Below, piece after piece: positions 1 through 9,356 of a stretch of DNA of 64,000 nt. The notes below the pieces were generated by a model. The model saw nothing but the letters and a program-made list of their open reading frames with translations. It had not been told where the DNA came from and did no database searches. Every line of letters begins with the position of its first letter. Positions within the stretch are counted from its first letter, which is position 1. The translations under genes were made by a program, and so were the position numbers. This DNA comes from an uncultured Candidatus Actinomarina sp. (GTDB taxonomy: Bacteria; Actinomycetota; Acidimicrobiia; Actinomarinales; Actinomarinaceae): positions 62,001-126,000 of the forward strand of contig CACJJR010000002.1 in the NCBI GenBank assembly GCA_902593795.1, written 5' to 3'.

Positions 1-2
1 TA

Positions 3-62
3 TTCTTTTTAATGGGCATGGAAATTAGAGCAATTCAAACATTAGGTTTAGGACTTAATTAA
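3..62 (+). CDS. 3' end of an unidentified CDS truncated by the window edge (...FFLMGMEIRAIQTLGLGLN*)
   Basis: Open frame 3 to the window start, stop codon overlapping the next ATG. Confidence 0.4.
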   Translation, partial: FFLMGMEIRAIQTLGLGLN

Positions 63-769
63 TGGCATATAGAGTTCTAAATGATGATTTGACATATGCA
101 AATATGAATACGGACCTACCTAAAGTTTGTTTTTTACATGGATGGGGAGGAAGTGGTAAAGATTTCAGTAAAATTGATTCTAATTTTGAATATATTACAT
201 TTGATTTACCAGGATTCGGCAAATCAGTACCCTTTCAAATTAGTTTCTCACCAAAACAATATGCAGAATATCTGAATAAATTAATCCCTGATTCGGTTGA
301 AATTATTGTTGGACATTCATTTGGTGGAAGAGTTGCAGTTCACTTATCTCAATTAAAAGAATATAAAAAACTTGTAATAATTGCTGCGCCTCTCATAAGA
401 AGTAAAAAAACTAATAATAGTTTTTCTATTTACAAAGTATTTAAATTTTTAAATAGAATCAATCTAATTAGTGATGTTTTTCTTGATGAAATGAAAAATA
501 AATATGGATCAGAAGATTATAAAAAAGCAAATAAAGTTTTAAAGGATACATTAGTTATGGCAGTTAATGATGATTTATCAACTATTCTTCCAAATATAAA
601 TACTAAAGTTAATTTAATTTATGGTGAAGATGATTTAGTTGTTCCCATCAGAGTAGGTATCGACTCAAGTAGTATAATTCCTGATTCTGAATTAACGATA
701 ATTCCTGATGAAGGTCACAATATGCTAAGAAGTAGTTCTGAAAAAATTATTGAGATAATCAAAAAATGA
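62..769 (+). CDS. alpha/beta hydrolase
   Basis: FLHGWGGSGKDF, GHSFGGRVA nucleophile elbow, GHNMLRSS His motif. Confidence 0.8.
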   Translation: MAYRVLNDDLTYANMNTDLPKVCFLHGWGGSGKDFSKIDSNFEYITFDLPGFGKSVPFQISFSPKQYAEYLNKLIPDSVEIIVGHSFGGRVAVHLSQLKEYKKLVIIAAPLIRSKKTNNSFSIYKVFKFLNRINLISDVFLDEMKNKYGSEDYKKANKVLKDTLVMAVNDDLSTILPNINTKVNLIYGEDDLVVPIRVGIDSSSIIPDSELTIIPDEGHNMLRSSSEKIIEIIKK

Positions 770-2289
770 ATTTAATTTATATCGTTGTTATATTTTTGCT
801 CACCTTGAGCTCATGTATTAGTTCTGTTCGATGGGGTAGAGTTGCACAAAGAGAGCATTACATACCCGGATATGTCACAAAGTTTTATTTTAGATGGGTT
901 AGATTAGTTCCATTTAATAATCTTTATTTCTTCTTTTGTTTAGTTTTGATGTTTTCAAGCTTATGGTCACCTTTTCCAGCAATAATATTAGCTGTAATCA
1001 CTCTATTTACTCCTGTGGGTTTAAATTTCCAATATAGAACCACAAAAGTAAATATGACGCAAAGACTAAAAAGGTTAAATCTGACTTACTATTTGTTAAT
1101 AATTATTGTTTCTTTTGTTTCGATATATATGGATCTTGGTTATTTTTTGGCAATGTTAGCTAATCTATTCTCCTTCTATGTTTATGATCAATCTCTTAGA
1201 ATTACTAAAGGGTATGAAAAGAACACATCACAAAAATTTATTGATGACGCAGAGAATGAATTAAAAAATTTTCAAGGACCTATTGTTGCTATTACTGGAT
1301 CATACTCTAAAACTACAACTAAAAATATTTTGTCTCAAATTTTATCCCAAAAAAATAAAACTTTTGTGACACCCGAAAGTTTTAATAATCGCCTTGGTAT
1401 AGCAAAGGCAATTAATGAAAATTTAAAACGTGATGATGAAATTGCAATTGTAGAAATGGGAACTTATGGATTCGGTGAAATTAGAGAAATGTGTTCATGG
1501 GTCAGGCCTCACATATCTGTTATTACTGGAATTGCTCCTGTTCATTTAGAAAGAATGAAAACTCTTGAAAATATTCTTGATGCTAAATCTGAAATAGTTG
1601 ACCTTACTGGATCTGTTGTAATCAATGGAGACGATGAGCTGCTGCTTAACCAAGCAAGACTTTGGACCGCACAAAAAATGGTTATAGATTGTTCAACTAC
1701 TTCGGAAAGAGCTGCTGTATATGTGGATTATGAAAATGGAATTCATAAGGTTTACATAGGTGGTGAGTTTATTGGAAACATAAATGCACCAAAAATATTA
1801 CAATTGTCTATTTCTTTGTCAGTAGGGGTAATGGTGTCTCTTGAAATGGATGTTAAAACTTATATTGAAAAAATTGATGCTTTAGAAAAAACTGATCACC
1901 GACAAACTATTATTCAAGGAACTATGGGACAAACTATCATTGATAATTCGTTTAATTCTAATCCAGTTTCTTGCATTTCTTCACTTGAAGTACTTGATGA
2001 AATTGAAACCGAAGGTAAGAAATACCTTATCACCCCTGGAATGGTTGAACTAGGTTCTGAACAGTTTAGTTACAACTATGAATTTGCACATATTGCTAGT
2101 GAAGTTATCGATGAAGCACTTATCGTTGGTTTCACCAATAAAGGCCCTCTTATGCTTGCGTTTGAGGAGAATAAAATTCCTGTAAAATATTTTAAAAATA
2201 GAGATTTGGCAGTTTCTTATCTAAACTCTGTTGTGAAAGATAATGACGTTGTACTTTTTGAAAATGATTTACCAGATCACCATCCATAA
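766..2289 (+). CDS. Mur ligase family protein (MurF-like) with N-terminal transmembrane region
   Basis: About 150 aa hydrophobic N-terminus followed by VAITGSYSKTTTKNIL P-loop and VEMGTYGFGEI; next to ddl. Confidence 0.75.
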   Translation: MNLIYIVVIFLLTLSSCISSVRWGRVAQREHYIPGYVTKFYFRWVRLVPFNNLYFFFCLVLMFSSLWSPFPAIILAVITLFTPVGLNFQYRTTKVNMTQRLKRLNLTYYLLIIIVSFVSIYMDLGYFLAMLANLFSFYVYDQSLRITKGYEKNTSQKFIDDAENELKNFQGPIVAITGSYSKTTTKNILSQILSQKNKTFVTPESFNNRLGIAKAINENLKRDDEIAIVEMGTYGFGEIREMCSWVRPHISVITGIAPVHLERMKTLENILDAKSEIVDLTGSVVINGDDELLLNQARLWTAQKMVIDCSTTSERAAVYVDYENGIHKVYIGGEFIGNINAPKILQLSISLSVGVMVSLEMDVKTYIEKIDALEKTDHRQTIIQGTMGQTIIDNSFNSNPVSCISSLEVLDEIETEGKKYLITPGMVELGSEQFSYNYEFAHIASEVIDEALIVGFTNKGPLMLAFEENKIPVKYFKNRDLAVSYLNSVVKDNDVVLFENDLPDHHP

Positions 2290-2292
2290 AAT

Positions 2293-3375
2293 ATGACTGA
2301 TACATTAGCAGTAATATTTGGTGGTCCTTCAGACGAACATGATATTTCTATTCTGACTGGATTGCAGAGTTCGAGAATATTATCTAATAAATACAATATT
2401 TTAAATATATATTGGACAAAAGATAATAAATGGTACCTTGTAGATCAAAATCTTGAATCTATTGACTTTCTCGACGGTGATAAAATTTTAAAAAAGGAAT
2501 TAACAATAAAATATGATTCAATCCCTGGTTTTTATTTAAAAAGGAAAAAAGTTGAATTTAATATTGCTGTAAATGCATGTCACGGTGGTCCTGGAGAAGA
2601 TGGAACTTTACAAAGCTTTTTAACATTACTTGGAATAAAATATACGGGACCTACATTAACGACATCACAAATTGGAATGGATAAGTATATTTTCTTCACA
2701 CTAATGAAAGAAATGGGTATATCGGTATTGGAGAAACATCTTGTGATACAAAATTCTAATCCTAAATTTGATGGCCCTTATATACTTAAACCTCGGTTTG
2801 GAGGTTCTTCGATTGGAGTAGAAGTAGTTGAAGATTACAATACCGCCTTAAAGCTTACAGAAAATTCTAAACTTTATACCCAGGGAGCTACTGTAGAAAA
2901 ATTTTTAGAAAATTCTGAAGATTTATTAGTTGGGGTAAGAACTTATCCACAGGTCGATTTTTCTGAAATTGAGAAACCAATAAGGACCAATAATTATGAT
3001 TTATTTTCTTATAACGATAAGTATCTTGACAATGGAGGACTTGAAGGATCTAAAAGAGAATTGCCTGCAAATATAGATAAGAAAACTGAGAAAATAATTA
3101 AAGATATACTTTTTAAATTTTTAGAAATAATAGAAATAAAAGGAATATCTAGGGTAGATTTTTTGATGCACGAAGAGGAAATTTATCTGAATGAGGTAAA
3201 TACAATACCCGGAAGTCATGCATTGTATCTTTGGCAAAATATTGGCAAAAGTAAATTTGACTTACTAAATGATATGGTTGATGAGGCAAAATTAAATACT
3301 AATTATTGGAGTACAGGCGGTTCTGATGGTATCGCTCTAAAAAGTGCAAAAGATATTCAAAGTAAATTAGGATAA
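2293..3375 (+). CDS. ddl: D-alanine--D-alanine ligase
   Basis: VIFGGPSDEHDISILTG, CHGGPGEDGTLQ, RVDFLM...NEVNTIPGSH. Confidence 0.92.
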   Translation: MTDTLAVIFGGPSDEHDISILTGLQSSRILSNKYNILNIYWTKDNKWYLVDQNLESIDFLDGDKILKKELTIKYDSIPGFYLKRKKVEFNIAVNACHGGPGEDGTLQSFLTLLGIKYTGPTLTTSQIGMDKYIFFTLMKEMGISVLEKHLVIQNSNPKFDGPYILKPRFGGSSIGVEVVEDYNTALKLTENSKLYTQGATVEKFLENSEDLLVGVRTYPQVDFSEIEKPIRTNNYDLFSYNDKYLDNGGLEGSKRELPANIDKKTEKIIKDILFKFLEIIEIKGISRVDFLMHEEEIYLNEVNTIPGSHALYLWQNIGKSKFDLLNDMVDEAKLNTNYWSTGGSDGIALKSAKDIQSKLG

Positions 3376-3381
3376 AAGTTA

Positions 3382-4017
3382 ATGCATGGAATTTATTGGG
3401 ACTGTGATGGAACCCTCATGGATACAGAAACTTCTTACGGTTTAGCTTGGAAAGAACATTTAAAAAGTTTTGGTTTAGATATATCCGAAAAAGAAACGAG
3501 GCAGTGGGTAGGAGTTGATGATAGGTTAGTCCATAGCTTTTATACAAAAATAGTTGATTTAGATAATTTTGAAGAAACTATGGATTCTTTAGGAAAAATT
3601 ATTGAAGGAACCTTAAATGAAAGATTACTATTTCAAGATGCAAAAGATGTATTGATTGAAGCTAGTGATAGGGGCTGGGTTTCCGCATGTGTTTCTGCTA
3701 GTCCATACGAGTTACTGAAAAATAAATTAATTAAAGCAAATATATTTGATTATTTTTCATTCGTTATTGGAGGTAATTTGGTTGAACGTAATAAACCATA
3801 TCCAGATATTTACAATAAAGCAATAGCTGAGCTCCAAACAACTAAAAATATAGTTATTGAAGACAGTCCTCCAGGGATTGCAGCTGGAAAAGCATCAGAT
3901 ACTTATGTTGTTGCTGTCGATAGGGGAATATTTTCAGAAACTGAATTAAGTAGAGCTGATGTTATTGTAGACAATTTAACGATTGATGTTATTGAAAAAG
4001 CTTTTAATAGCTTATAA
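3382..4017 (+). CDS. HAD-superfamily hydrolase
   Basis: DCDGTLMDTE motif; IEDSPPGIAAGKAS motif. Confidence 0.85.
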   Translation: MHGIYWDCDGTLMDTETSYGLAWKEHLKSFGLDISEKETRQWVGVDDRLVHSFYTKIVDLDNFEETMDSLGKIIEGTLNERLLFQDAKDVLIEASDRGWVSACVSASPYELLKNKLIKANIFDYFSFVIGGNLVERNKPYPDIYNKAIAELQTTKNIVIEDSPPGIAAGKASDTYVVAVDRGIFSETELSRADVIVDNLTIDVIEKAFNSL

Positions 4018-4070
4018 ACACTAAAGAAATTTAAAATAAACTACATAACTGACTTAGGCGCAATTCTAGA

Positions 4071-4493
4071 CTAAGACAAAGAAAGAACTAATACCGGGAT
4101 CTTTCTTGAGGTTCTTACCTGATAATTTGAATAACCTCCTTTATTCATATAGTCCATTTTGTGCCACCACTCTTCTCTTTCATCGTCAAAAACTTCTCTT
4201 GCGATTGCATTAAATTTATTTTTCCCAATTTGGATTTCACACTTTGGATTAGATATTAAGTTATGATACCAACCAGGATTAGTTGGGCTCCCACCCTTTG
4301 ATGCTACTAAGCATATTTGTTCTGCTTCTTTCATAAATACAAGTACATTTTTTCGTAATAAATTTGTTTTTGCTCCTGTTGAGTAAAGAATTAAACATGG
4401 TCTTCCCTGTAAAAATTTACCAATTCTTCCATTTGAATAGATATATATATAATTGTGAAAAAATAAAAATAAAAATATTAGATATCTTCTCAT
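4071..4493 (-). CDS. deazaflavin (F420)-dependent nitroreductase/oxidoreductase, Ddn family
   Basis: GRIGKFLQGRPCLILYSTGAKTN...VASKGGSPTNPGWYHNLISNP pattern of Ddn/DUF385. Confidence 0.78.
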   Translation of the reverse strand: MRRYLIFLFLFFHNYIYIYSNGRIGKFLQGRPCLILYSTGAKTNLLRKNVLVFMKEAEQICLVASKGGSPTNPGWYHNLISNPKCEIQIGKNKFNAIAREVFDDEREEWWHKMDYMNKGGYSNYQVRTSRKIPVLVLSLS

Positions 4494-5689
4494 ACTTTTA
4501 ATTTAATCTTTTTTTTCCATGAACTATAACTAGATGGATAGAAATCTATTGGTTCAGCAAGTCTTTGTGCTGGAAATTCAACTGATGGAATATTTTGCAT
4601 AGTTATTTCACGATACTTAGGTACGGGTGCAAAAGTAGATGCAAAATATTTATTATTAAGATATTCTTTTGGATCATCTAAGTGGACTTCAAGTTCTTTT
4701 TTATTGTTAATTTCCTTTAGGCAATCTAATAAAAAATTTATTCTTTTTGTAGATAATTGTAATTTGTTAAGTAAATTGATATCAAATATAAATACGATAG
4801 GCAGTTCGTTGTAAAAACTGGCTGCAGGATCATTGTCTCCTAGTGATTCTCCTGTAATCCAAACAAATGATGGTTTACTTTTTTCATTTTCTTTTGTAAA
4901 TTGTGGTCCAAATATTCTTTCATTATGTAAATCTATATTAATTTCCAACTTCTCAGTGATTGATGTTTGTGGCCATTCCTGTATTGGGCAGTTATTTTTT
5001 AATTCGCAACTATTACATAATTCTGGTGCACGTTTCTCAACCTGAAATTTTGAAAATCCGTATGGTTTGCCAGTTTGTGAACCCATTACCCATTGCCATC
5101 CAAGTCTGTTTGCAAATCGCGAACCATCAATAAGATGTTTAAACATATAATCTTCAATTTTATTCCAGTTTTGACCATTTCTTAATGAGTTATGTGATGC
5201 GTACCACATACGAGTTTGATTAACCATATATCCTGTACTTTCAAGTTCTTCTTCAATTGTTGATATACATTTCATTCCTTCGTATAAATCTATATTTAAA
5301 TTGGGTATTTCGACTTTATAATTTAAATAATTGGATGATTTTTTCCCAACTATTGCATATAAGTGTCTCGAAAACTCCTGCCACAAGAGCTCATCTCGAA
5401 ATTTTGTTTTATCTTTATATTCAAAGTTCTCAACAGCATTCCAAACATCATTAAGGCCTAATAATCCATGTCGAATATATGGTGAAAGGTACGAAGAGCC
5501 TCTTTTACTTTTTGGGTATACATTATTTCTCTTAGTTGCGTATTTATCAATGTTTAATTGATTTAGAGCAGTATCAGCGTTTGATTGCCCACCTTTTAAA
5601 AAAGGAGTAGTGTAATTGTCACAACATAAATTTGTAAAATGATCATTTATTATTTGTTCATTTTCTAATCGCAGATTAATTAAAGACAT
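4490..5689 (-). CDS. photolyase/cryptochrome-like FAD-binding protein, apparently circularly permuted
   Basis: N-terminal half matches the FAD domain (SSYLSPYIRHG, ELLWQEFSRHL, TGYMVNQTRMWYAS, HLIDGSRFANRLGWQWVMG); C-terminal part resembles the antenna alpha/beta domain (SFVWITGESLGDNDPAA...IVFIFDINLL...LSTKRINFLLDCL...LDDPKEYL). Confidence 0.8.
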   Translation of the reverse strand: MSLINLRLENEQIINDHFTNLCCDNYTTPFLKGGQSNADTALNQLNIDKYATKRNNVYPKSKRGSSYLSPYIRHGLLGLNDVWNAVENFEYKDKTKFRDELLWQEFSRHLYAIVGKKSSNYLNYKVEIPNLNIDLYEGMKCISTIEEELESTGYMVNQTRMWYASHNSLRNGQNWNKIEDYMFKHLIDGSRFANRLGWQWVMGSQTGKPYGFSKFQVEKRAPELCNSCELKNNCPIQEWPQTSITEKLEINIDLHNERIFGPQFTKENEKSKPSFVWITGESLGDNDPAASFYNELPIVFIFDINLLNKLQLSTKRINFLLDCLKEINNKKELEVHLDDPKEYLNNKYFASTFAPVPKYREITMQNIPSVEFPAQRLAEPIDFYPSSYSSWKKKIKLKV

Positions 5690-5698
5690 TAATATTTT

Positions 5699-5914
5699 CT
5701 AATATTTGTCTTGTCCAATTCGGATATTTACAATTGTTGGTATTTCATCTCTTTGTTCTATATCGAAGTTAACCCGTTGTCCTTGCCTAAGTGTTCTAAA
5801 TATAGAACCTTTTAAAGATCCTGGAGCTAAGAAGACTTCTGTTTTGTCGGTGTCAAGTATGACAATGCCGTTACCAGTATTTGGATCATAGGATTTAACA
5901 ACACCCTGCGCCAT
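5699..5914 (-). CDS. cold-shock-domain-like protein (divergent)
   Basis: [21 protein letters not shown]...EVFLAPGSLKG...LRQGQRVNFDIEQ follows the CSD pattern. Confidence 0.65.
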   Translation of the reverse strand: MAQGVVKSYDPNTGNGIVILDTDKTEVFLAPGSLKGSIFRTLRQGQRVNFDIEQRDEIPTIVNIRIGQDKY

Positions 5915-6150
5915 TAAACTTTTTCGCCCCTAGTTCTTATTTCTTTAACTACTGACTCAATTCCACGTCTATCTATAATTTTGTTGCCTTTTGTACTAAC
6001 TTTAAGTTTTACCCACCTATTTTCGCTTCCAAGCCAATATTTTTTAGTTTGTATGTTTGGCTTGAACCAACGGTTGTTTCTTTTATGTGAAAAAGAAACA
6101 CGCTTACCTGATCTTGGCTCTCTTCCAGTTACTTGGCATCTATTCGACAT
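5914..6150 (-). CDS. rpmB: 50S ribosomal protein L28
   Basis: [34 protein letters not shown]. Confidence 0.93.
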   Translation of the reverse strand: MSNRCQVTGREPRSGKRVSFSHKRNNRWFKPNIQTKKYWLGSENRWVKLKVSTKGNKIIDRRGIESVVKEIRTRGEKV

Positions 6151-6235
6151 TTTGTTTACCTCTAAATTACAACTTTAACTATAACTAATTTATTAATTTG
6201 TAGGTACTTTCATTTTAAAACTTTTTAGGTATTGT

Positions 6236-8362
6236 TTGATTGTGGTTGAAAGAAGCGTAACTTATTTAAATAATATAAAGCTGGATTCATTAAAAGGGTT
6301 CGGAGAAAAGAGATATTCAAGTTTAAAAAAAAGCAATCTTTCATCTATAGCTGATCTACTCAGATTCTTTCCTAAAAAGCACATTGATAGATCAAAAATT
6401 AAAAAAATTGTCGAAATAAATGACTCAGATATTGATAAAGAAGTAACGATGATTGGCAATATTTCAAAAGTATCAGTATTTACTACTAGATCTAGACTGA
6501 GAATAACTACTCTCTCTATTTCTGATAATTCTGGAAATGTAAAAGCTAAATGGTTTGGGCCCCAATATATTGAATCTCGTTTTAAAGAGGGAGATGATGT
6601 TGCTTTATCAGGTAAACCAGATATTAAAAAAACAGGCTCAATTGAGTTTAAAAATCCTACAATAGAAAAATTTGCAGACATTGAAGAATTAAATGAAACA
6701 GGTTCGTTGATACCAATTTATCCAAAAATTGATGGTATTTCTAGTGCAGTAATTAGAAAAGCTTTGAAAGAAGTTTTACAGATTGTTAATTCTCCAAAGG
6801 ATGAATTTCTTCCAGGTATAAAAGATGTTATCCCTCAAAAAATTTTACAAAAATACTCAAAGATTTCTAGAACTGAAAGCTTTCAGGCAATACATTTCCC
6901 AAAAAACATTAAAGAATATAATCTAGCAAAAGATCGCTTAGCATTAGATGAGTTTTTATACCTAAGATCAATTTTTGAAAATTTAAAATCTGAATTTAAA
7001 AATAAAAACAAAGGCCCAATATACAAATTTAATGATATCGATATAAATAATTTTATTTCCGAATTACCTTTTAAACTTACTAATTCTCAAATAAATTCTT
7101 ATCAAGAAATATTAGAAGATTTGACAAATACTTTTCCAATGAAAAGACTTTTACAAGGTGACGTTGGCTCTGGTAAAACTGTAGTTGCAGCAATTGCCGT
7201 TTATGCTGTGGTTAAATCTGGATTTCAAGTAGCTTTTATGGCGCCTACAGAAGTATTAGCCGAGCAGCATTTAAAGTCCATAAGTGAATTTTTAAAATAT
7301 TCAGATATTGATATATATTTTCTTTCTTCGTCTGTAAAAGATAGAGATAATGTTTTGGAAAGTATATCTACAGGAAAACCAGGCCTCTATATTGGAACTC
7401 ACGCATTAATTCAAGAAAAAGTTCTTTTTTCTAATTTAGGGTTAGTAATAATTGATGAGCAACAAAGATTTGGAGTAGATCAAAGAAAGAAACTTATTAC
7501 TGATTCAGATATTGTTCCGGACCAATTGGTGATGACTGCGACACCAATTCCTAGAACGACAGCTTTGTCCATTTATGGAGATCTTGATATATCTTCTATA
7601 AATGAGTTACCTCCTGGTAGAAAAGAAATTATTTCTTACTTATTCAACGGGTTAAAAGGGGATAGCAACCTTGTATTTGATAAATGTAAAGAACACTTAA
7701 ATCAGAACTCACAAATATTTGTAGTTTGTCCTTATATTGATGAAAGTGAAAACTCTGATATTCAAGCAGCTGAAATAGTCTATAAAGAGTATAAAGAAAA
7801 GTTTGAAGATAAAAATGTAGCTTTACTGCATGGAAAAATGCATTATGAGGAAAAAGAAAAAATAATGAACGACATGACAGAATATAAGATAGATATCTTG
7901 GTGTCAACAGTAGTAATAGAAGTAGGAATAGACATCCCGAATGCATCCCTGATGGTTATAGAAAGTGCTGAAAGATTTGGGCTTAATCAGCTTCACCAAT
8001 TGAGAGGAAGAGTTGGTAGAGGTGAAAAACAGTCTGAGTGTATATTTCATATCACAAAAAAGAAATCACTTAGCACAATAAGCGAAGATGGAAAAAAGAG
8101 ATTAGAAGCGATTGTTGAACTTAGTGATGGTTTTAAGCTGTCTGAAATAGATTTAGAAATAAGAGGAGAGGGAAAAGTTACCGGTAAAAACCAATCTGGT
8201 AGGTCAGATCTTAAAATTGCAGATTTAAGGTATGACTATAACTTGTTACTTGAGTCAAAGAAAATTCATGAAGAAATAAATGGAACTGATGAATCAATTG
8301 AAATATTTCAAGAAGCAAAATTATTATTTCCAAATTATTTTGCTGCTGAAGGCACAACATGA
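6236..8362 (+). CDS. recG: ATP-dependent DNA helicase RecG (TTG start)
   Basis: LLQGDVGSGKTVVA, DEQQRFGVDQR, TATPIPRT, QLRGRVGRG. Confidence 0.93.
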   Translation: MIVVERSVTYLNNIKLDSLKGFGEKRYSSLKKSNLSSIADLLRFFPKKHIDRSKIKKIVEINDSDIDKEVTMIGNISKVSVFTTRSRLRITTLSISDNSGNVKAKWFGPQYIESRFKEGDDVALSGKPDIKKTGSIEFKNPTIEKFADIEELNETGSLIPIYPKIDGISSAVIRKALKEVLQIVNSPKDEFLPGIKDVIPQKILQKYSKISRTESFQAIHFPKNIKEYNLAKDRLALDEFLYLRSIFENLKSEFKNKNKGPIYKFNDIDINNFISELPFKLTNSQINSYQEILEDLTNTFPMKRLLQGDVGSGKTVVAAIAVYAVVKSGFQVAFMAPTEVLAEQHLKSISEFLKYSDIDIYFLSSSVKDRDNVLESISTGKPGLYIGTHALIQEKVLFSNLGLVIIDEQQRFGVDQRKKLITDSDIVPDQLVMTATPIPRTTALSIYGDLDISSINELPPGRKEIISYLFNGLKGDSNLVFDKCKEHLNQNSQIFVVCPYIDESENSDIQAAEIVYKEYKEKFEDKNVALLHGKMHYEEKEKIMNDMTEYKIDILVSTVVIEVGIDIPNASLMVIESAERFGLNQLHQLRGRVGRGEKQSECIFHITKKKSLSTISEDGKKRLEAIVELSDGFKLSEIDLEIRGEGKVTGKNQSGRSDLKIADLRYDYNLLLESKKIHEEINGTDESIEIFQEAKLLFPNYFAAEGTT

Positions 8363-8895
8363 GGATATTAGCTGGTAAGTATAAATCAAAAAAAATTCAA
8401 ACTATTAACAATTCAAATACAAGACCAATGATGAGCAAAGTGAGGGAAGCAATTTTTAATTCATTACAATTTTTAATTGAAGATAAAGAGGTACTTGATC
8501 TTTATGCTGGCTCTGGAAGTTTGGGAATAGAAGCTATCAGCAGGGGAGCAAAGTTTGTTACTTTTGTAGAAAAGTCAAAAGAATGTATAGATGTATTAAG
8601 TAAAAATCTTAAAGAGCTTGATATTAATTTTATAATTACAAACACAGCCGTAGAAACGTTTATCAAATCTTCTATTAATACTTACGATATTGTATTTTAC
8701 GACCCTCCTTTTGAAATGGGCTCTGATAAAGTCGAAAATGAGATAAATAATTTAGTTGAGATAACTAGAGTTGACAGTTTTGTAGTTGTTCACAGACATA
8801 AAGCATCATCAGAAATTGAATTTTCAAAAAATTATGAAATACATAGAGAAAAAAATTATGGGCAAAGTAAAATTATAATATTGAGGAAACTATGA
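8359..8895 (+). CDS. rsmD: 16S rRNA (guanine(966)-N(2))-methyltransferase
   Basis: MRILAGKYKSKK, TRPMMSKVREAIFN, DLYAGSGSLGIEA, YDPPF. Confidence 0.9.
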   Translation: MRILAGKYKSKKIQTINNSNTRPMMSKVREAIFNSLQFLIEDKEVLDLYAGSGSLGIEAISRGAKFVTFVEKSKECIDVLSKNLKELDINFIITNTAVETFIKSSINTYDIVFYDPPFEMGSDKVENEINNLVEITRVDSFVVVHRHKASSEIEFSKNYEIHREKNYGQSKIIILRKL

Positions 8896-9356
8896 AAATT
8901 TTAATTCCAGGCTCATTTGATCCACCAACAAACGGTCATATAGATGTTATAAATAGATGCGCAGATATATTTTCAGATATAGTCGTAGGTGTAGTCGTAA
9001 ATCCATCAAAAGATTCGTTATTCTCACCTGAAGAGCGCTCTTCAATTCTTGAAGAAATTTATGAAAACAAAAACAATGTAAAAGTTGAAAGTTTCGAAGG
9101 GCTTTTAGTTGATTTTGCTACTTCACAATCTGTGGATGCAATAGTAAAAGGTCTTAGAGCTATGACTGATTTTGACTACGAGTTTCAAATGGCACAAGCA
9201 AATTCAACGTTAAAAGGTTTTGAAACTATCTTTATACCTTCCTCCCCAGAGTATGGTTACTTATCTAGTTCAATGGTCAAGGAAATACATTCTTATGGAG
9301 GAGATATTTCTTCTTTAGTACCAAAAAATGTTTTAGAAAAAATGAAAAATGTCTGA
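8892..9356 (+). CDS. coaD: pantetheine-phosphate adenylyltransferase
   Basis: ILIPGSFDPPTNGHIDVI, YGYLSSSMVKEI. Confidence 0.93.
   Translation: MKILIPGSFDPPTNGHIDVINRCADIFSDIVVGVVVNPSKDSLFSPEERSSILEEIYENKNNVKVESFEGLLVDFATSQSVDAIVKGLRAMTDFDYEFQMAQANSTLKGFETIFIPSSPEYGYLSSSMVKEIHSYGGDISSLVPKNVLEKMKNV

Noticed and set aside
4018-4070. CTTAG...CTAAG hairpin between convergent HAD and Ddn genes as a terminator
   Set aside because: Only a 5-bp stem with a long loop and no T run.
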